Of a DNA stretch of 64,000 nucleotides, positions 40,986 to 51,067 are shown piece by piece. Below the pieces are notes generated by a model. That model had not been told where the DNA came from. It worked only from the letters and a program-made list of their open reading frames with translations, and ran no database searches. The DNA lies in the NCBI GenBank assembly GCA_018195615.1, contig JAGTPG010000002.1:930001-994000 (forward strand), read 5' to 3'. Positions within the stretch are counted from its first letter, which is position 1, and every line of letters starts with the position of its first letter. Made by a program: the position numbers and the translations under genes. Source of the stretch: Streptomyces tuirus (GTDB lineage: Bacteria > Actinomycetota > Actinomycetes > Streptomycetales > Streptomycetaceae).

Positions 40986-41754
40986 TCGTCCACCCCGATC
41001 GGCAGGGCGGTCGCTCCGCCGTCGAGGACCAGGGTCTGGCCGGTCATCCAGGAGGAGGCGTCGGAGGCGAGGAACAGTGCCGCGTTCGCCACGTCCTCCA
41101 CCGTGCCGAGGCGCCGGAGCGGCAGCTTGGCGGTGAGGATCGGCTCGCGGACCTCCCACACGGCCCGCGCCAGCTCCGTCTTGATCAGACCGGGAGCGAT
41201 GGCGTTCACCCGGGCCCGCGGGCCGAGTTCGTAGGCGAGCTGCCGGGTCATGTGCAGCATGGCGGCCTTGGTGGCGTTGTAGTAGCCGATGTGCGGATCG
41301 ACGATCAGCCCGCCGACGGAGGCGATGTTGACCACCGCTCCCCCGTGCTCGGCCATCCAGGCCCGCCAGGCGTATCGGGTCCAGGCGATCATGCCGTACT
41401 GGTTGACGCGTACGGTCTTCTCCGCGCGCGGCAGGTCCAGGCCGAGCAGATCGCCGTGGTACGGGTTGGTCGCCGCGTTGTTGACGAGGATGTCGACCCG
41501 GCCGAAGCGGGCCATGGTCTCGTCGACGCAGGCCTCGGCCTGCTCCGGTTCGCCGGCGTTGGCCACGACCGTGTGCAGGTCGCCGTCGCCCTTGACTCGC
41601 AGCAACTCCTCGCGCGCCTCGGCGAGTCCGGTCGCCTTGCGGGCCGCGATCACGACGTGCGCGCCGGCCGCGCGGTAGGCGGCGGCGATGCCGAGCCCGA
41701 TGCCGCGGGATCCGCCGGTGATGACGGCGACCCGGCCGTCGAGAGTGCCGGTAC

Positions 41755-41758
<4 letters not shown>
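40982..41758 (-). CDS. Short-chain dehydrogenase/reductase (SDR) 2
   Basis: 258 aa from GTG 41758, coupled (GTGA) to the acyl-CoA dehydrogenase before it. Motifs: TGGSRGIG, VLVNNAAT, INASVGG-like serine strand (VVNIASVGG), YYNATKAA, and LFLASDASSWMTGQTLVLDG. It keeps the catalytic Ser-Tyr-Lys set. Its SDR subfamily is often found beside ACAD10/11-type dehydrogenases, where a hydroxy/keto interconversion is needed. It could play the part of LvaD-like oxidoreductases, but this is inference from context. Confidence 0.88.
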
Positions 41759-43047
<1,289 letters not shown>

Positions 43048-43073
43048 GATGGCTCCTGTCCGGGGGTCGTGAC

Positions 43074-43125
43074 CGGGATTCGTGTCCGGGAATCGGGTCC
43101 GGGAATCGGGTCCGGGATTCGTGTG
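43074..43125. repeat. 13-bp intergenic repeat array, four copies
   Basis: Two outer units CGGGATTCGTGTS and two identical inner units CGGGAATCGGGTC, directly adjacent, in the 89-base gap between the kinase gene stop (43137) and the acyl-CoA dehydrogenase start (43047). The GATTC/GAATC cores are partly self-complementary, so they could pair in RNA or bind a regulator. Confidence 0.9.
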
Positions 43126-43136
43126 GTCGGTCCGGA

Positions 43137-44111
43137 TCAGCCGAGGCTGTCGCGTGCCGTGCGGATCATCGCGGCGATGGTGGGAGGCAGTCGCTCCTGG
43201 TCCGGGTCGTGGTGCTTGCCCTCACGGTGCCGGCGCAGGTTGTGGCCCATGATCGCGGCCATCTTCATGCGGCCGAGCGCCCGGAACCAGTCCATCGCGG
43301 GCAGCGCGGGCCGTCCGTCGAGGTAGGCGTCCAGCAGTTCGTCCTCGCCGGGCAGGCCGGGCACGGGACGCCCCAGCTGGGGGAAGTTGCGGTGGTCGGT
43401 GAAGAGCAGGAACCAGCCGAGGTCGATGCGCGGGTCGCCGATGCTCCAGATCTCCCAGTCGACGACGGCCACCGCGCGCTCGTCGACGCACAGCACGTTA
43501 CCCAGACGGAAGTCCCCGTGCAGCAGAACCGGCGGGAGGCCGCCGGGCACGTCACGGGCGAGGCGAGCGAGCAAATCCTCACCGCCAGGGCGGAGTTCAG
43601 CGGGGACGGCGCGCAGGGTGCGGCTCCACCGTTCCAGCTCCCCCGCCGCGTCGAGCGGTTCGGGCGGGTCGAGCCCCGGCGTCCGGATGTCGGTGGCGTG
43701 CAGCCGCCGCAGCACGGTGGCGGCCCCCAGCATCCGGGCGCGGGCCGTCCCGGCGGGCACCCCGGGCTCGTCGAGTACCGGCTCGACCGCCTCTCCGGAA
43801 GCGAACTCCATGGCGAACCAGGCCGGTTGTGTGTCGTCGACGGCGACGACGCCCGGCACGGGCACCGCGGATCCGGCCAGCGCGCCCAGTACCCGTGCCT
43901 GGCGCAGCACGTCGTTGCGTCCGACGGGCCTCTGCCCGGGAGGCACCGCCTTGACGACGTACCTGGCGTCCCCCGCGGTGACCGAGTACGTCAGCCCCGA
44001 GTGGCCGCCCGGCAGCACCGTCAACTCGCCGACCGGGGCGCCCGGATGGCGGCGGGTGAGCCGGTCACGGACGCGGACGGACAGCTCCGGCACCTGCGTG
44101 GCCGTGCTCAT
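43137..44111 (-). CDS. APH-family small-molecule kinase 2 (ACAD10/11-kinase/LvaA-like)
   Basis: 324 aa from ATG 44111, overlapping the stop of the preceding acyl-CoA dehydrogenase (ATGA). Kinase motifs: LPGGHSGLTYSVTAGDARYV with VVKAVPPG, Brenner motif PVLLHGDFRLGNVL, and AVVDWEIWSIGDPRIDLGWF. DWE in place of the usual DFD is typical of this ACAD-linked branch. Followed after 89 bases by an ACAD10/11-type dehydrogenase. By analogy with LvaA and the ACAD11 kinase domain it would phosphorylate a hydroxyacyl-CoA; this has not been shown for these genes. Confidence 0.82.
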   Translation of the reverse strand: MSTATQVPELSVRVRDRLTRRHPGAPVGELTVLPGGHSGLTYSVTAGDARYVVKAVPPGQRPVGRNDVLRQARVLGALAGSAVPVPGVVAVDDTQPAWFAMEFASGEAVEPVLDEPGVPAGTARARMLGAATVLRRLHATDIRTPGLDPPEPLDAAGELERWSRTLRAVPAELRPGGEDLLARLARDVPGGLPPVLLHGDFRLGNVLCVDERAVAVVDWEIWSIGDPRIDLGWFLLFTDHRNFPQLGRPVPGLPGEDELLDAYLDGRPALPAMDWFRALGRMKMAAIMGHNLRRHREGKHHDPDQERLPPTIAAMIRTARDSLG

Positions 44112-45327
44112 CGGACGGGCTCCTTCGGCAGGCCGAGCACACGTTCGGCGAGGATGTTGTGCTGGATCTCGTCGGTGCCGCCCGCGATGCTGTATCCGGG
44201 GGCGCCGAGCAGGTGCTCCGTCCAGGCGTAGGTGCCCCACTCCCCGTGTCCGCGACGAGGCTCGGTCCCAGCAGCTCGGAGACCAGGTTGCTGGTGCGCC
44301 GCATGGTCTCGGTGGCGTAGAGCTTGCCGACCGAGGCTTCCGCGCCGGGCTCGCGTCCGGCGACGAGGGCGGCGGTCACGCGCAGTCCGATGAGCCGCTG
44401 GACGAGGGTGCGGATGTGGAGGTCGGCGGCCCGCTGCTGTTCGCCGCCGGTGAGTGGGCGGGGCAGGTTCCGGGCGAGTTCCAGTGCCCGGTCGGCGTTG
44501 TCCAGGCCGAGGGTGCCGGAGTCGAGCCGTTCGGCGGCCAGCACACTGAGCGTGACCCGCCAGCCCTCGCCGACCGCCCCCAGCCGGTCGGTGTCGGGCA
44601 CCATCACGCCGTCGAGGTAGACCTCGTTGAAGCTGGTGCCGCCCGTCATCTGCTGGATGGGCCGTACGGTCACGCCCGGCGCGTCCATGCGCACCAGGAA
44701 GACGGTGATGCCGGCGTGCTTGCGTACGTCCGGATCGGTGCGGCACACCGCGACGCCCCAGGTCGCCACGCGCGCCCCGGAGGTCCACACCTTGTGCCCC
44801 TGGAGCACCCAGTTCTCGCCGTCCCGCACCGCCCTGGTGCGCACCGCGGCGAGGTCGGAGCCGGCCTCGGTCTCCGAGAACAGCTGGCAGGCCAGCTCGT
44901 CGGTGCGCAGCATGGGCCGCAGCCAGCGCTCCTTCTGTTCCTCGGTGGCCCAGATGCCGATCGCGGGGGCGACGAGCTGCTGCGTCACCGGGAAGACCTC
45001 GGTGCGTCGGGGCACGTCGAAGGCGGCCTCCTCGGTGCGGTAGAGCTGCTCGTAGTGAGCGGGCAGGCCCCGGCCCCCGTATGTCTCCGGCCAGTTGAGG
45101 GCGCCCCACCCCTGGTCGTAGCGGGTGCGTTCCCACTCCTGGGTGCGGGCGGTGTGCTCGCGCTCCTGCTCCTCGGTCCAGTTCTCGAACACGGCGACGG
45201 AGTCGGAGCCGCTGCCCCACTCCCCGTCGGCGGCGCGCGGCCGGGCGGCCGTGGCGAGCCACTGTCGGGCCTGGGCGCGGAACACCTCGGGTTCCGGGAC
45301 GGCGCCGGCTTCCGGGCTGCCTTTCAT
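44108..45327 (-). CDS. Acyl-CoA dehydrogenase, FadE type; one apparent frameshift
   Basis: About 406 aa across one missing G near 44242-44245. The body has ALNWPETYGGRGLPAHYEQL, LACQLFSETEAGSDLAAVRT, VWTSGARVATWGVAVCRTDP, and after the frame break EWGTYAWTEHLLGAPGYSIA, GGTDEIQHNILAERVLGLP with the FAD-binding arginine/glutamine region of long FadE proteins. Together with the shorter ACAD at 47801 it resembles the unequal FadE pairs that form alpha2beta2 dehydrogenases in actinobacterial side-chain degradation. The start at 45327 is chosen; a GTG at 45336 is also possible. Co-transcribed with thiolase, OB-fold protein and hydratase upstream. Confidence 0.85.
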
Positions 45328-45377
45328 CGCTTCTTCCACCTCCGGTCGGCGGGACAGCAGGACGTTGCAGAGAAGGG

Positions 45378-46523
45378 TCAGCGGGACAGCACCGTGCAGG
45401 CGCTCACGCCGGGGGCGCCGTACACATGGGTGAAGCCGGTCCTGGGTTCGCCGGGGACCTGACGCTCGCCGGCCCGCCCGCGCAGTTGCTGGACGATCTC
45501 GTAGACCTGGCGCAGTCCCGAGGCACCGATGGGTTCGCCGTTGGCGATGCAGCCGCCGTCGGTGTTGACGGGCAGTCTCCCGCCGATCTCCGTGGCACCG
45601 GAGGCGATCATCCGCTCCTGCTCGCCGTCCTCGCAGAACCCGCACTCGGCCATGTGCATGACCTCGGCGCCGCTCTCGGTGTCCTGCAGCTGGCAGACGT
45701 CGATGTCGCCGGGGCCTGTCCCGGCTTCCTCGAAGGCGGCGGCCGAGGCGTCACGGCTGACGCTGGTGAGCGGGCCGCCTGGGATCCAGGGGCTGAACAC
45801 CTCGAACGAGCCGAAGCGCCGGGTGCGTACGGCCGCCGCGCGCAGGGTGACCGGCGTGCCCTCCATGGTGCGTGCGGCCTCGGGTGAGCACAGCACCAGC
45901 GCGGCCGCGCCCGCTCCCGGGGAGCAGAACATGTAGCGGGTCAGCGGATCGCTGACCATGCCGGAGTCGAGGATCTCCTCGGCTGAGACGGGCCCCCGGC
46001 GCCACGCCTCGGGGGTCAGGCCGCCGTTGCGGTACGCCTTCTCGGCGACCAGGGCCAGGGTGCGCGGGGTGATGCCGTGGTCGTGCATATAGCGCTGGAT
46101 CTTCATGCCGAAGAACTGGGTGGTCACCATCAGCCCGTCGCTGCCGTACTCCGCTCCCAGCCCCCAGTCCTCCGGCTTCGGGTCGAAGGCGCCGCGCGGG
46201 TGTTTGTCGAAGCCGACGGCGAGGACGACGTCCGCCATGCCGGAGCGGATGGCGTTCACGGCGGAGACCAGAGCGCTGCCGCCGGTGGCGCAACCGTTCT
46301 TGACGTTGACGAACGGCAGTCCGGTCAGGCCGAGTCGGGCGACCAGCGTGTCGGCGAGGCCGGCGTTGTCGCTGCCGCCGAACGCGGCCCGCACCCGCGA
46401 CCACTCGGTCCCGGCGTCCGTCAGCGCGGCGTTCACCGCGGCGACGGCGAGTTCCCGGCCGCCGGCCTCCGACCGGCCGAACGGGGTGCGCCCGGCGCCG
46501 CAGATCAGGACATCGGCACTCAT
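45378..46523 (-). CDS. Thiolase-family protein, lipid-transfer protein (Ltp/SCP2)-like
   Basis: A 381-aa protein of the SCP2/Ltp thiolase branch: MSADVLICGAGRTPFGRSEA, FVNVKNGCATGGSALVSAVN with the conserved Cys, VSRDASAAAFEEAGTGPGDI, CQLQDTESGAEVMHMAECGF, NTDGGCIANGEPIGASGLRQ with the second Cys, and HVYGAPGVSACTVLSR. Its start overlaps the stop of an OB-fold zinc-ribbon protein (ATGA), the same partnership seen between Ltp-type aldolases or thiolases and DUF35 proteins. It may therefore carry out a retro-aldol or thiolytic cleavage of a branched acyl-CoA. It is intact, unlike the thiolase at 38 kb. Confidence 0.85.
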   Translation of the reverse strand: MSADVLICGAGRTPFGRSEAGGRELAVAAVNAALTDAGTEWSRVRAAFGGSDNAGLADTLVARLGLTGLPFVNVKNGCATGGSALVSAVNAIRSGMADVVLAVGFDKHPRGAFDPKPEDWGLGAEYGSDGLMVTTQFFGMKIQRYMHDHGITPRTLALVAEKAYRNGGLTPEAWRRGPVSAEEILDSGMVSDPLTRYMFCSPGAGAAALVLCSPEAARTMEGTPVTLRAAAVRTRRFGSFEVFSPWIPGGPLTSVSRDASAAAFEEAGTGPGDIDVCQLQDTESGAEVMHMAECGFCEDGEQERMIASGATEIGGRLPVNTDGGCIANGEPIGASGLRQVYEIVQQLRGRAGERQVPGEPRTGFTHVYGAPGVSACTVLSR

Positions 46524-46906
46524 GTGCCCTCCTCTCCGGGGCTCGCGGGCCTGGCCCGGGGGACGCCGTCGCCCGCGGTCACGGTGAGGGGCATGCCGAT
46601 GCGGATGTCATCGAGGTCGTCGACGTCGAGCACGGCGGCCACCCGTACGCCTTCCGCCAGCTCGACGTAGCCGAGCGCGAACGGTTCGAAGCCGTCCGGC
46701 GGTATCCGATAGGGCGGCGACTTGGGGGCGTACCGCTGCACCGTCCAGGTCCACAGCGTGCCGGTGCCCTGGAGGACCGCCGCGTCGGCCGGTCCCCCGC
46801 AGCGCGGGCACGCGTCCTCCGCGGGACAGACCGTCACCGCGCAGCCGGAGCAGCGTGAGCCCCGGAGCCCGACGCCGGCGGCCGGACTCCGCGGATCCGT
46901 GGCCAT
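46520..46906 (-). CDS. Zn-ribbon OB-fold (DUF35) protein
   Basis: About 128 aa. The N-terminal rubredoxin-like ribbon has SRCSGCAVTVCPAEDACPRC with four cysteines, followed by the OB-fold: GTGTLWTWTVQRYAPKSPPY, PFALGYVELAEGVRVAAVLD. DUF35 proteins bind acyl-CoA and complex with Ltp-type thiolases. It is directly coupled to the thiolase (ATGA) and follows the crotonase. The start is uncertain between ATG 46906 and GTG 46927, the latter overlapping the preceding gene. Confidence 0.85.
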   Translation of the reverse strand: MATDPRSPAAGVGLRGSRCSGCAVTVCPAEDACPRCGGPADAAVLQGTGTLWTWTVQRYAPKSPPYRIPPDGFEPFALGYVELAEGVRVAAVLDVDDLDDIRIGMPLTVTAGDGVPRARPASPGEEGT

Positions 46907-46911
46907 CCGGA

Positions 46912-47700
46912 TCAGCGCCCCTGCCACGTGGGTTCACGCTTCTCCAGGAACGCCGACACTCCTTCGTTGGCGTCCTCGGAGTTGAGGGCCACGCCCACGG
47001 CGAGGTGCTCCATCACCATCAGCGACTGGGTGTCGGCGTCCAGGCTGCGGTCGATCGTCATCTTCGTGAGCCACATCGTGAAGGGGCTCTTGTCGACGAG
47101 GTCTGCGATGAAGTCCTCGACCGTCGCGTCCAGCTTGTCCGCCGGTGCGGACTTGTTGATCAGTCCGAACTCGGCGGCCTCGACACCGGAGAGGAGCTTG
47201 CCGGTGAGCATCAGCTCCTTGGTCTTGCGGATGCCGATCATGCGGGGCACCCGGTAGATCGGGCCGGCTCCGCCGAACAGCGCGCGACGGATGTGGAAGT
47301 CGCCGATCCTGGCGTCGTCCGCCGAGATGGCGAAGTCGCAGGAGATCATGATCTCGAAGCCGCCGGCGGTGACGTGGCCCTCCAGGACCGCGACCGAGGG
47401 GGTCTTCATCGAGTAGAGGCGGTCGCACACCTTCGCGGACTTCACCGCCACGTCGATCGCGTTCGACTTGCCGACGTAGTCGGCCTTCAGGCTGTCGAGG
47501 TCGAAGCCCGAGCAGAAGGTGCCGCCGCGGCCGCGCACCACCAGGACCCTCAGCTCGGGGTCCTCGTCGACCTCCGTGATGATCTCGTCGAGCCGGTCCA
47601 GGATCGGCACGGTGACACAGTTCTTCTTCCACGGGCGGTTGAGCCACACACGGGCGACGTGGCCGTCACGCTCGAACTGGATCTCGTCTTCCACTGCCAT
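46912..47700 (-). CDS. Enoyl-CoA hydratase/isomerase (crotonase family) 2
   Basis: 262 aa from ATG 47700 with GGAGGGG 7 bases upstream. Motifs: VVRGRGGTFCSGFDLDSLKA and VLEGHVTAGGFEIMISCDFA form the oxyanion hole; the C-terminus is AFLEKREPTWQGR. It heads the leftward operon that continues through OB-fold, thiolase, FadE-type ACAD, kinase, ACAD10/11-type dehydrogenase, two SDRs, another crotonase and the broken thiolase. Two copies of the shared operator lie 20-110 bases upstream, so the whole operon is probably controlled here. Confidence 0.9.
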   Translation of the reverse strand: MAVEDEIQFERDGHVARVWLNRPWKKNCVTVPILDRLDEIITEVDEDPELRVLVVRGRGGTFCSGFDLDSLKADYVGKSNAIDVAVKSAKVCDRLYSMKTPSVAVLEGHVTAGGFEIMISCDFAISADDARIGDFHIRRALFGGAGPIYRVPRMIGIRKTKELMLTGKLLSGVEAAEFGLINKSAPADKLDATVEDFIADLVDKSPFTMWLTKMTIDRSLDADTQSLMVMEHLAVGVALNSEDANEGVSAFLEKREPTWQGR

Positions 47701-47719
47701 CTTCCGGCCCCTCCGATCA

Positions 47720-47737
47720 AACTGAACTGACTTCACT
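47720..47737. promoter_or_regulatory. Shared island operator, site C (main catabolic operon)
   Basis: AACTGAACTGACTTCACT, 20 bases before the crotonase 2 start, matching the elements upstream of the ACAD at 47801 and between 49863 and 49958 at almost every position. Confidence 0.7.
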
Positions 47738-47792
47738 ATGAGTGTGAAAGCCTATGAGCAGGCTGTCAACCCCTTGCGGTCGAGTCAAACCG

Positions 47793-47810
47793 AAGTTAAT
47801 TCAGCTAACA
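47793..47810. promoter_or_regulatory. Shared island operator, site D (main catabolic operon)
   Basis: AAGTTAATTCAGCTAACA, a weaker copy one base shorter in the centre, about 95 bases before crotonase 2 and overlapping the last codons of the ACAD gene ending at 47801. A second nearby site is common for co-operative repressors. Confidence 0.5.
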
Positions 47811-48945
47811 GGGAGATGTATGAGCTCGGCGAGCCGGGCCCGGTGCCGGTCCGTCGTGCCGAAGAGGACCTCGGTGCTGCGCGCGCGCCGCACGTACAGG
47901 TGGGCCGGATGCTCCCAGGTGAAGCCGATGCCGCCGTGCAGTTGGACGTACTCGGCCGTCGCCAGACGGAAGGTCTCGGAGCAGACCACGGCGGCGGCGC
48001 AGGCGGCCACCGGCAGCTGCGGCGAGGCGACGGCCGCGCAGGCAGTCGCGTACGAGGACGCGGAGCGTGCCGCTTCCAGGGCGACGAGCACGTCGGCCAG
48101 CCGGTGTTTGACGGCCTGGAAGGAACCGATGGGCCTGCCGAACTGGTGGCGCTGTCCGACGAATTCGACCGTGGCGTCCAGCGCGTGTCCGCTGCCCCCG
48201 ACCTGCTCGGCCGCCAGTGCGGCCCGGCCGGCGTCAAGGGTCGCCGAGACGGTGTCCTCGGTACCGCCTGCCGCGCCCACCGCGACGGCCGGCGCCCCTC
48301 GGAACTCCACCAGTGCCTGGCGCCGCGTCTCGTCCAGGACCCGGCGCGGAGTCCGCCGGGTGGTGTCCGGCATGGGCTCACAGCCGAACAGCTGGGGGCC
48401 GGCCGGGGTTCGCGCCCGTACCAGGATCAGGTCGGCGCCGGCTCCGTCGAGCACGAAGTCCGCCCGACCGCGCAGCACCCAGCCCGAACCGCCCTGTTCC
48501 GCCGTGATCTCGGGCGCATCGGATTCAGCGGCGTCGAACCCGGCCACGGTCGCGGTGAGTACCCCGTCGGCGATCCGCGGCAGATAGCGCTCGCAGGCCG
48601 TGCGGTCGCCGCTGTACAGCAGGGCGTGAGCCGCGAGGACCACCGTCGGCAGCAGCGGCGCACAGGACAGGGCGCGCCCCGATTCCTCCAGAGCCACGGC
48701 CAGTTCGGCGAACGTGAAGCCCGCCCCGCCGTACTCCTCGGGAACCGCCAGCCCATGGACCCCGATCTCCCCGCGAGCCGCACCCAGAGCTGCTCGTCGT
48801 ATCCACGCGGGGTGGCCAGTTGTTTGCGGACGTCCTCGGGACCGCTCGTCTCGGTGTAGAAGTCCCGTAGGGCTGTGCGGAGTTGCCGCTGTTCATCGGA
48901 TTCAGACAACAGCTGGGGGGCGATCTCGGGGTGGCGACTGTGCAT
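47801..48945 (-). CDS. Acyl-CoA dehydrogenase, short FadE-type partner; one apparent frameshift
   Basis: About 381 aa across one missing G near 48769-48772. The start region MHSRHPEIAPQLLSESDEQR, then RGYDEQLWVRLAG continues in the second frame as EIGVHGLAVPEEYGGAGFTF, ALEESGRALSCAPLLPTVVL, and ends with HGGIGFTWEHPAHLYVRRAR. It is a degenerate, shorter ACAD of the kind that pairs with a full FadE (here perhaps the one at 44108). It forms its own leftward unit with a shared operator about 35 bases upstream. GGAGACTCC precedes ATG 48945. Confidence 0.83.
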
Positions 48946-48980
48946 GGAGTCTCCATCGCGCTCGTGGGTCGACCACATAC

Positions 48981-49003
48981 AAACTGAACTCAATTCACCT
49001 AAC
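48981..49003. promoter_or_regulatory. Shared island operator, site E (ACAD promoter)
   Basis: AAACTGAACTCAATTCACCT followed by AAC, the most complete copy of the consensus AACTGAACTnAnTTCACCTAA, 36 bases before the ACAD start at 48945. Confidence 0.72.
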
Positions 49004-49053
49004 GTAGATGCGGGACTCCGGCCGGGCAAGACCTGCGCACCGGGTGGTCCCGC

Positions 49054-49863
49054 TCAGACGGTGAACCGGCCGCCGTTGGCGAGCAGCACCGCGCCGACCA
49101 GATTCGCCGCGGCGTCGCTCGCCAGGAAGAGCGCGATGCCGGCGATCTCCTCGGCCGTCGCGTACGGGCGCACCCGCGGGTCGGCGAAACCGGCACGCAG
49201 CACCTCGGGCGTACGCGCGGCCATCCCCGTCTCCGTCGGCCCCGGGGCCACCACGTTCACCCGGATCCCGGACGCGACGACCTCTTTGGCCACGGCCTGG
49301 CTCAGCGCGTGCACGGCGGCCTTGGAAGCGGCGTAGTGGGGGTAGCCGACGGGCGTGTCGAAGGCCGCCGACGAGCCGATCACCACGATCGCCCCGGACC
49401 CGAGGGGACGCATGGCCCGCACCGCGGCGCGCAGCACATGGAACGTACCGTCCAGGTTCGCCCGCATGACGCGCCGCCAGGCGGCGTCGTCGAGAGAGCC
49501 CGTCACGTCGACCGGCCGCCCCTCGACCAGCGCGTCGGCGATACGCGCCTTGGCCTCGGGGTCGTCGACCCCGGCGGCGTGCACCACGACGTCGAGCCGC
49601 CCGTGCCGGTCCAGTAGGTCCTGGACGGCACCGTCGACCTGAGCCGCGTCCGCCACGTCGAGCGCGACCGCCTCGGCGGCGGGCAGTTCCTTCGCGACAG
49701 CCTCGGCCCCGTCGCCGTTCACATCCATGAGGACGACGGCCCGCACTCCTTCCGCCGCGAGTTTCCGGGCGGCCGCCGCGCCCATCCCGGAGCCGGCGCC
49801 CGTCACCATCGCGACCTTGCCCGCGAACCTGCCGGTCCGCGAGTCCGCGCCTGTCCGAGTCAT
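49054..49863 (-). CDS. Short-chain dehydrogenase/reductase (SDR) 3
   Basis: 269 aa from ATG 49863 (GGGGAG upstream). Motifs: TGAGSGMG, VVVHAAGV in place of the usual NNAG, VIGSSAAF with the catalytic Ser, and HYAASKAA; the C-terminal tail is LFLASDAAANLVGAVLLANG. The NNAG change to HAAG is a real departure that affects the structural Asn of the active site. Asp after the second strand (LMDVN) points to NAD. It is divergent from an alcohol dehydrogenase, sharing a region with one operator copy. Confidence 0.87.
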   Translation of the reverse strand: MTRTGADSRTGRFAGKVAMVTGAGSGMGAAAARKLAAEGVRAVVLMDVNGDGAEAVAKELPAAEAVALDVADAAQVDGAVQDLLDRHGRLDVVVHAAGVDDPEAKARIADALVEGRPVDVTGSLDDAAWRRVMRANLDGTFHVLRAAVRAMRPLGSGAIVVIGSSAAFDTPVGYPHYAASKAAVHALSQAVAKEVVASGIRVNVVAPGPTETGMAARTPEVLRAGFADPRVRPYATAEEIAGIALFLASDAAANLVGAVLLANGGRFTV

Positions 49864-49892
49864 GGCATTCTCCCCTTCGCCGCACCGGCCAT

Positions 49893-49910
49893 ATTGAACT
49901 GACTTCACCT
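49893..49910. promoter_or_regulatory. Shared island operator, site F (divergent SDR/ADH promoter)
   Basis: ATTGAACTGACTTCACCT, in the 94-base region between the leftward SDR (49863) and the rightward alcohol dehydrogenase (49958), so one site could control both. Confidence 0.7.
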
Positions 49911-49957
49911 CTGTTACCGTGACGGCTGCGGGACTGACAAGACCTGGGACGGTGAAG

Positions 49958-50998
49958 ATGAGGGCACTGCGACTCACGGCGTGGGGCGAGCCCCCGACAC
50001 CGGCCGAGGTCGAGCGGCCCGTCCCCCGCGGGCCCGAGGTACTGGTGCGGGTCGAAGCCACCGGCTTGTGCCACTCCGACCTGCACGTCATGGGAGCGGC
50101 TCCGGGAGCACTCCCCTACCGGCTACCGTTCACGCTCGGCCACGAGGTCGCCGGGCGGATCGCGGCCCTGGGGAGCGACGCCGGCGGGATGCGGGTCGGT
50201 GACCGCGTGGTGCTCTACGGACCATGGGGCTGCGGCGCCTGCGACCGGTGTGCGACGGGCCGGGACAACTACTGCGACCGGCGCGACACCCTCGCCTGGC
50301 ACGGGGCGGGACTGGGCCGGGACGGCGGAATGGCCGAGTACGTACTCGTTCCGTCCGCCCGTCATCTGGTGCCGATCCACGACCTGTCCGCCGATCAGGC
50401 CGCTCCGCTCTCGGACGCGGGCCTGACGTCCTACCACGCCGTGGCCGGGCTGCGGCACGCACTCGGGAAGGGCGCCATCACCACCGTCATCGGCGTCGGA
50501 GGGCTGGGCCACCTGGCCGTGCAGATCCTGCGCGCGACCACGGAGAGCCGGGTGCTGGCGGTCGACGTCCGGGAGGAAGCCCTGGCTCTCGCGGACCGGT
50601 CCGGCGCGGAATTCGGCACCCTGGTTCGGGCGGACACCGCCCCTGTTCTGAGGGCGCGGACCGGTGGCGCGGGAGTGGACGCCGTGCTCGACTTCGTCGG
50701 CACCACGCAGACGATGGAACTCGCGGCCGGTGTCCTGCGGCCGGGCGGCGAACTAGCCGTCGTCGGCAGTGGCGGCGGCCGGCTGACCGTCTCCAAACCG
50801 GGTGTTCTCCCGCCGGGCTCCAGGCTCTCCCTGCCCTTCTGGGGGACGCGCCCGGAACTCGCCGAGGTCGTCGCGCTGGCACGCTCGGGCGCGATCCACG
50901 TCGAGACGGAGCGGTTCCCGCTGTCCGCCGCGCCGGAGGCGATCGACCGGCTTCGCCGGGGCCGGGTGCGCGGACGGGCCGTGCTCGTCCCCGACTGA
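49958..50998 (+). CDS. Zinc-dependent medium-chain alcohol dehydrogenase 1
   Basis: 346 aa from ATG 49958; a GTG at 49919 is in frame but reaches into the operator region. Catalytic zinc ligands in GLCHSDLHV and GHEVAG, structural zinc cysteines in CGACDRCATGRDNYC, nucleotide loop IGVGGLGHLA. This is a complete zinc ADH of the MDR superfamily. It would oxidise an alcohol to an aldehyde or ketone and is followed by an SDR 69 bases downstream on the same strand. Regulated with the island through site F. Confidence 0.88.
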   Translation: MRALRLTAWGEPPTPAEVERPVPRGPEVLVRVEATGLCHSDLHVMGAAPGALPYRLPFTLGHEVAGRIAALGSDAGGMRVGDRVVLYGPWGCGACDRCATGRDNYCDRRDTLAWHGAGLGRDGGMAEYVLVPSARHLVPIHDLSADQAAPLSDAGLTSYHAVAGLRHALGKGAITTVIGVGGLGHLAVQILRATTESRVLAVDVREEALALADRSGAEFGTLVRADTAPVLRARTGGAGVDAVLDFVGTTQTMELAAGVLRPGGELAVVGSGGGRLTVSKPGVLPPGSRLSLPFWGTRPELAEVVALARSGAIHVETERFPLSAAPEAIDRLRRGRVRGRAVLVPD

Positions 50999-51067
50999 CC
51001 AGGTTCAGAGCCGCAGTAGACGCGAACACGCAGACACGGACACGCAGACGGGGAAGGGAAGTTCAGC

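Noticed and set aside
40985..41159. N-terminal extension of SDR 1
   Set aside because: It would lie entirely within the end of SDR 2 in another frame and is Arg/Pro-rich; the GTGA junction gives the normal SDR start.
43074..43125. CRISPR-like array in the intergenic repeats
   Set aside because: Units of 13 bases with no spacers and no cas genes.
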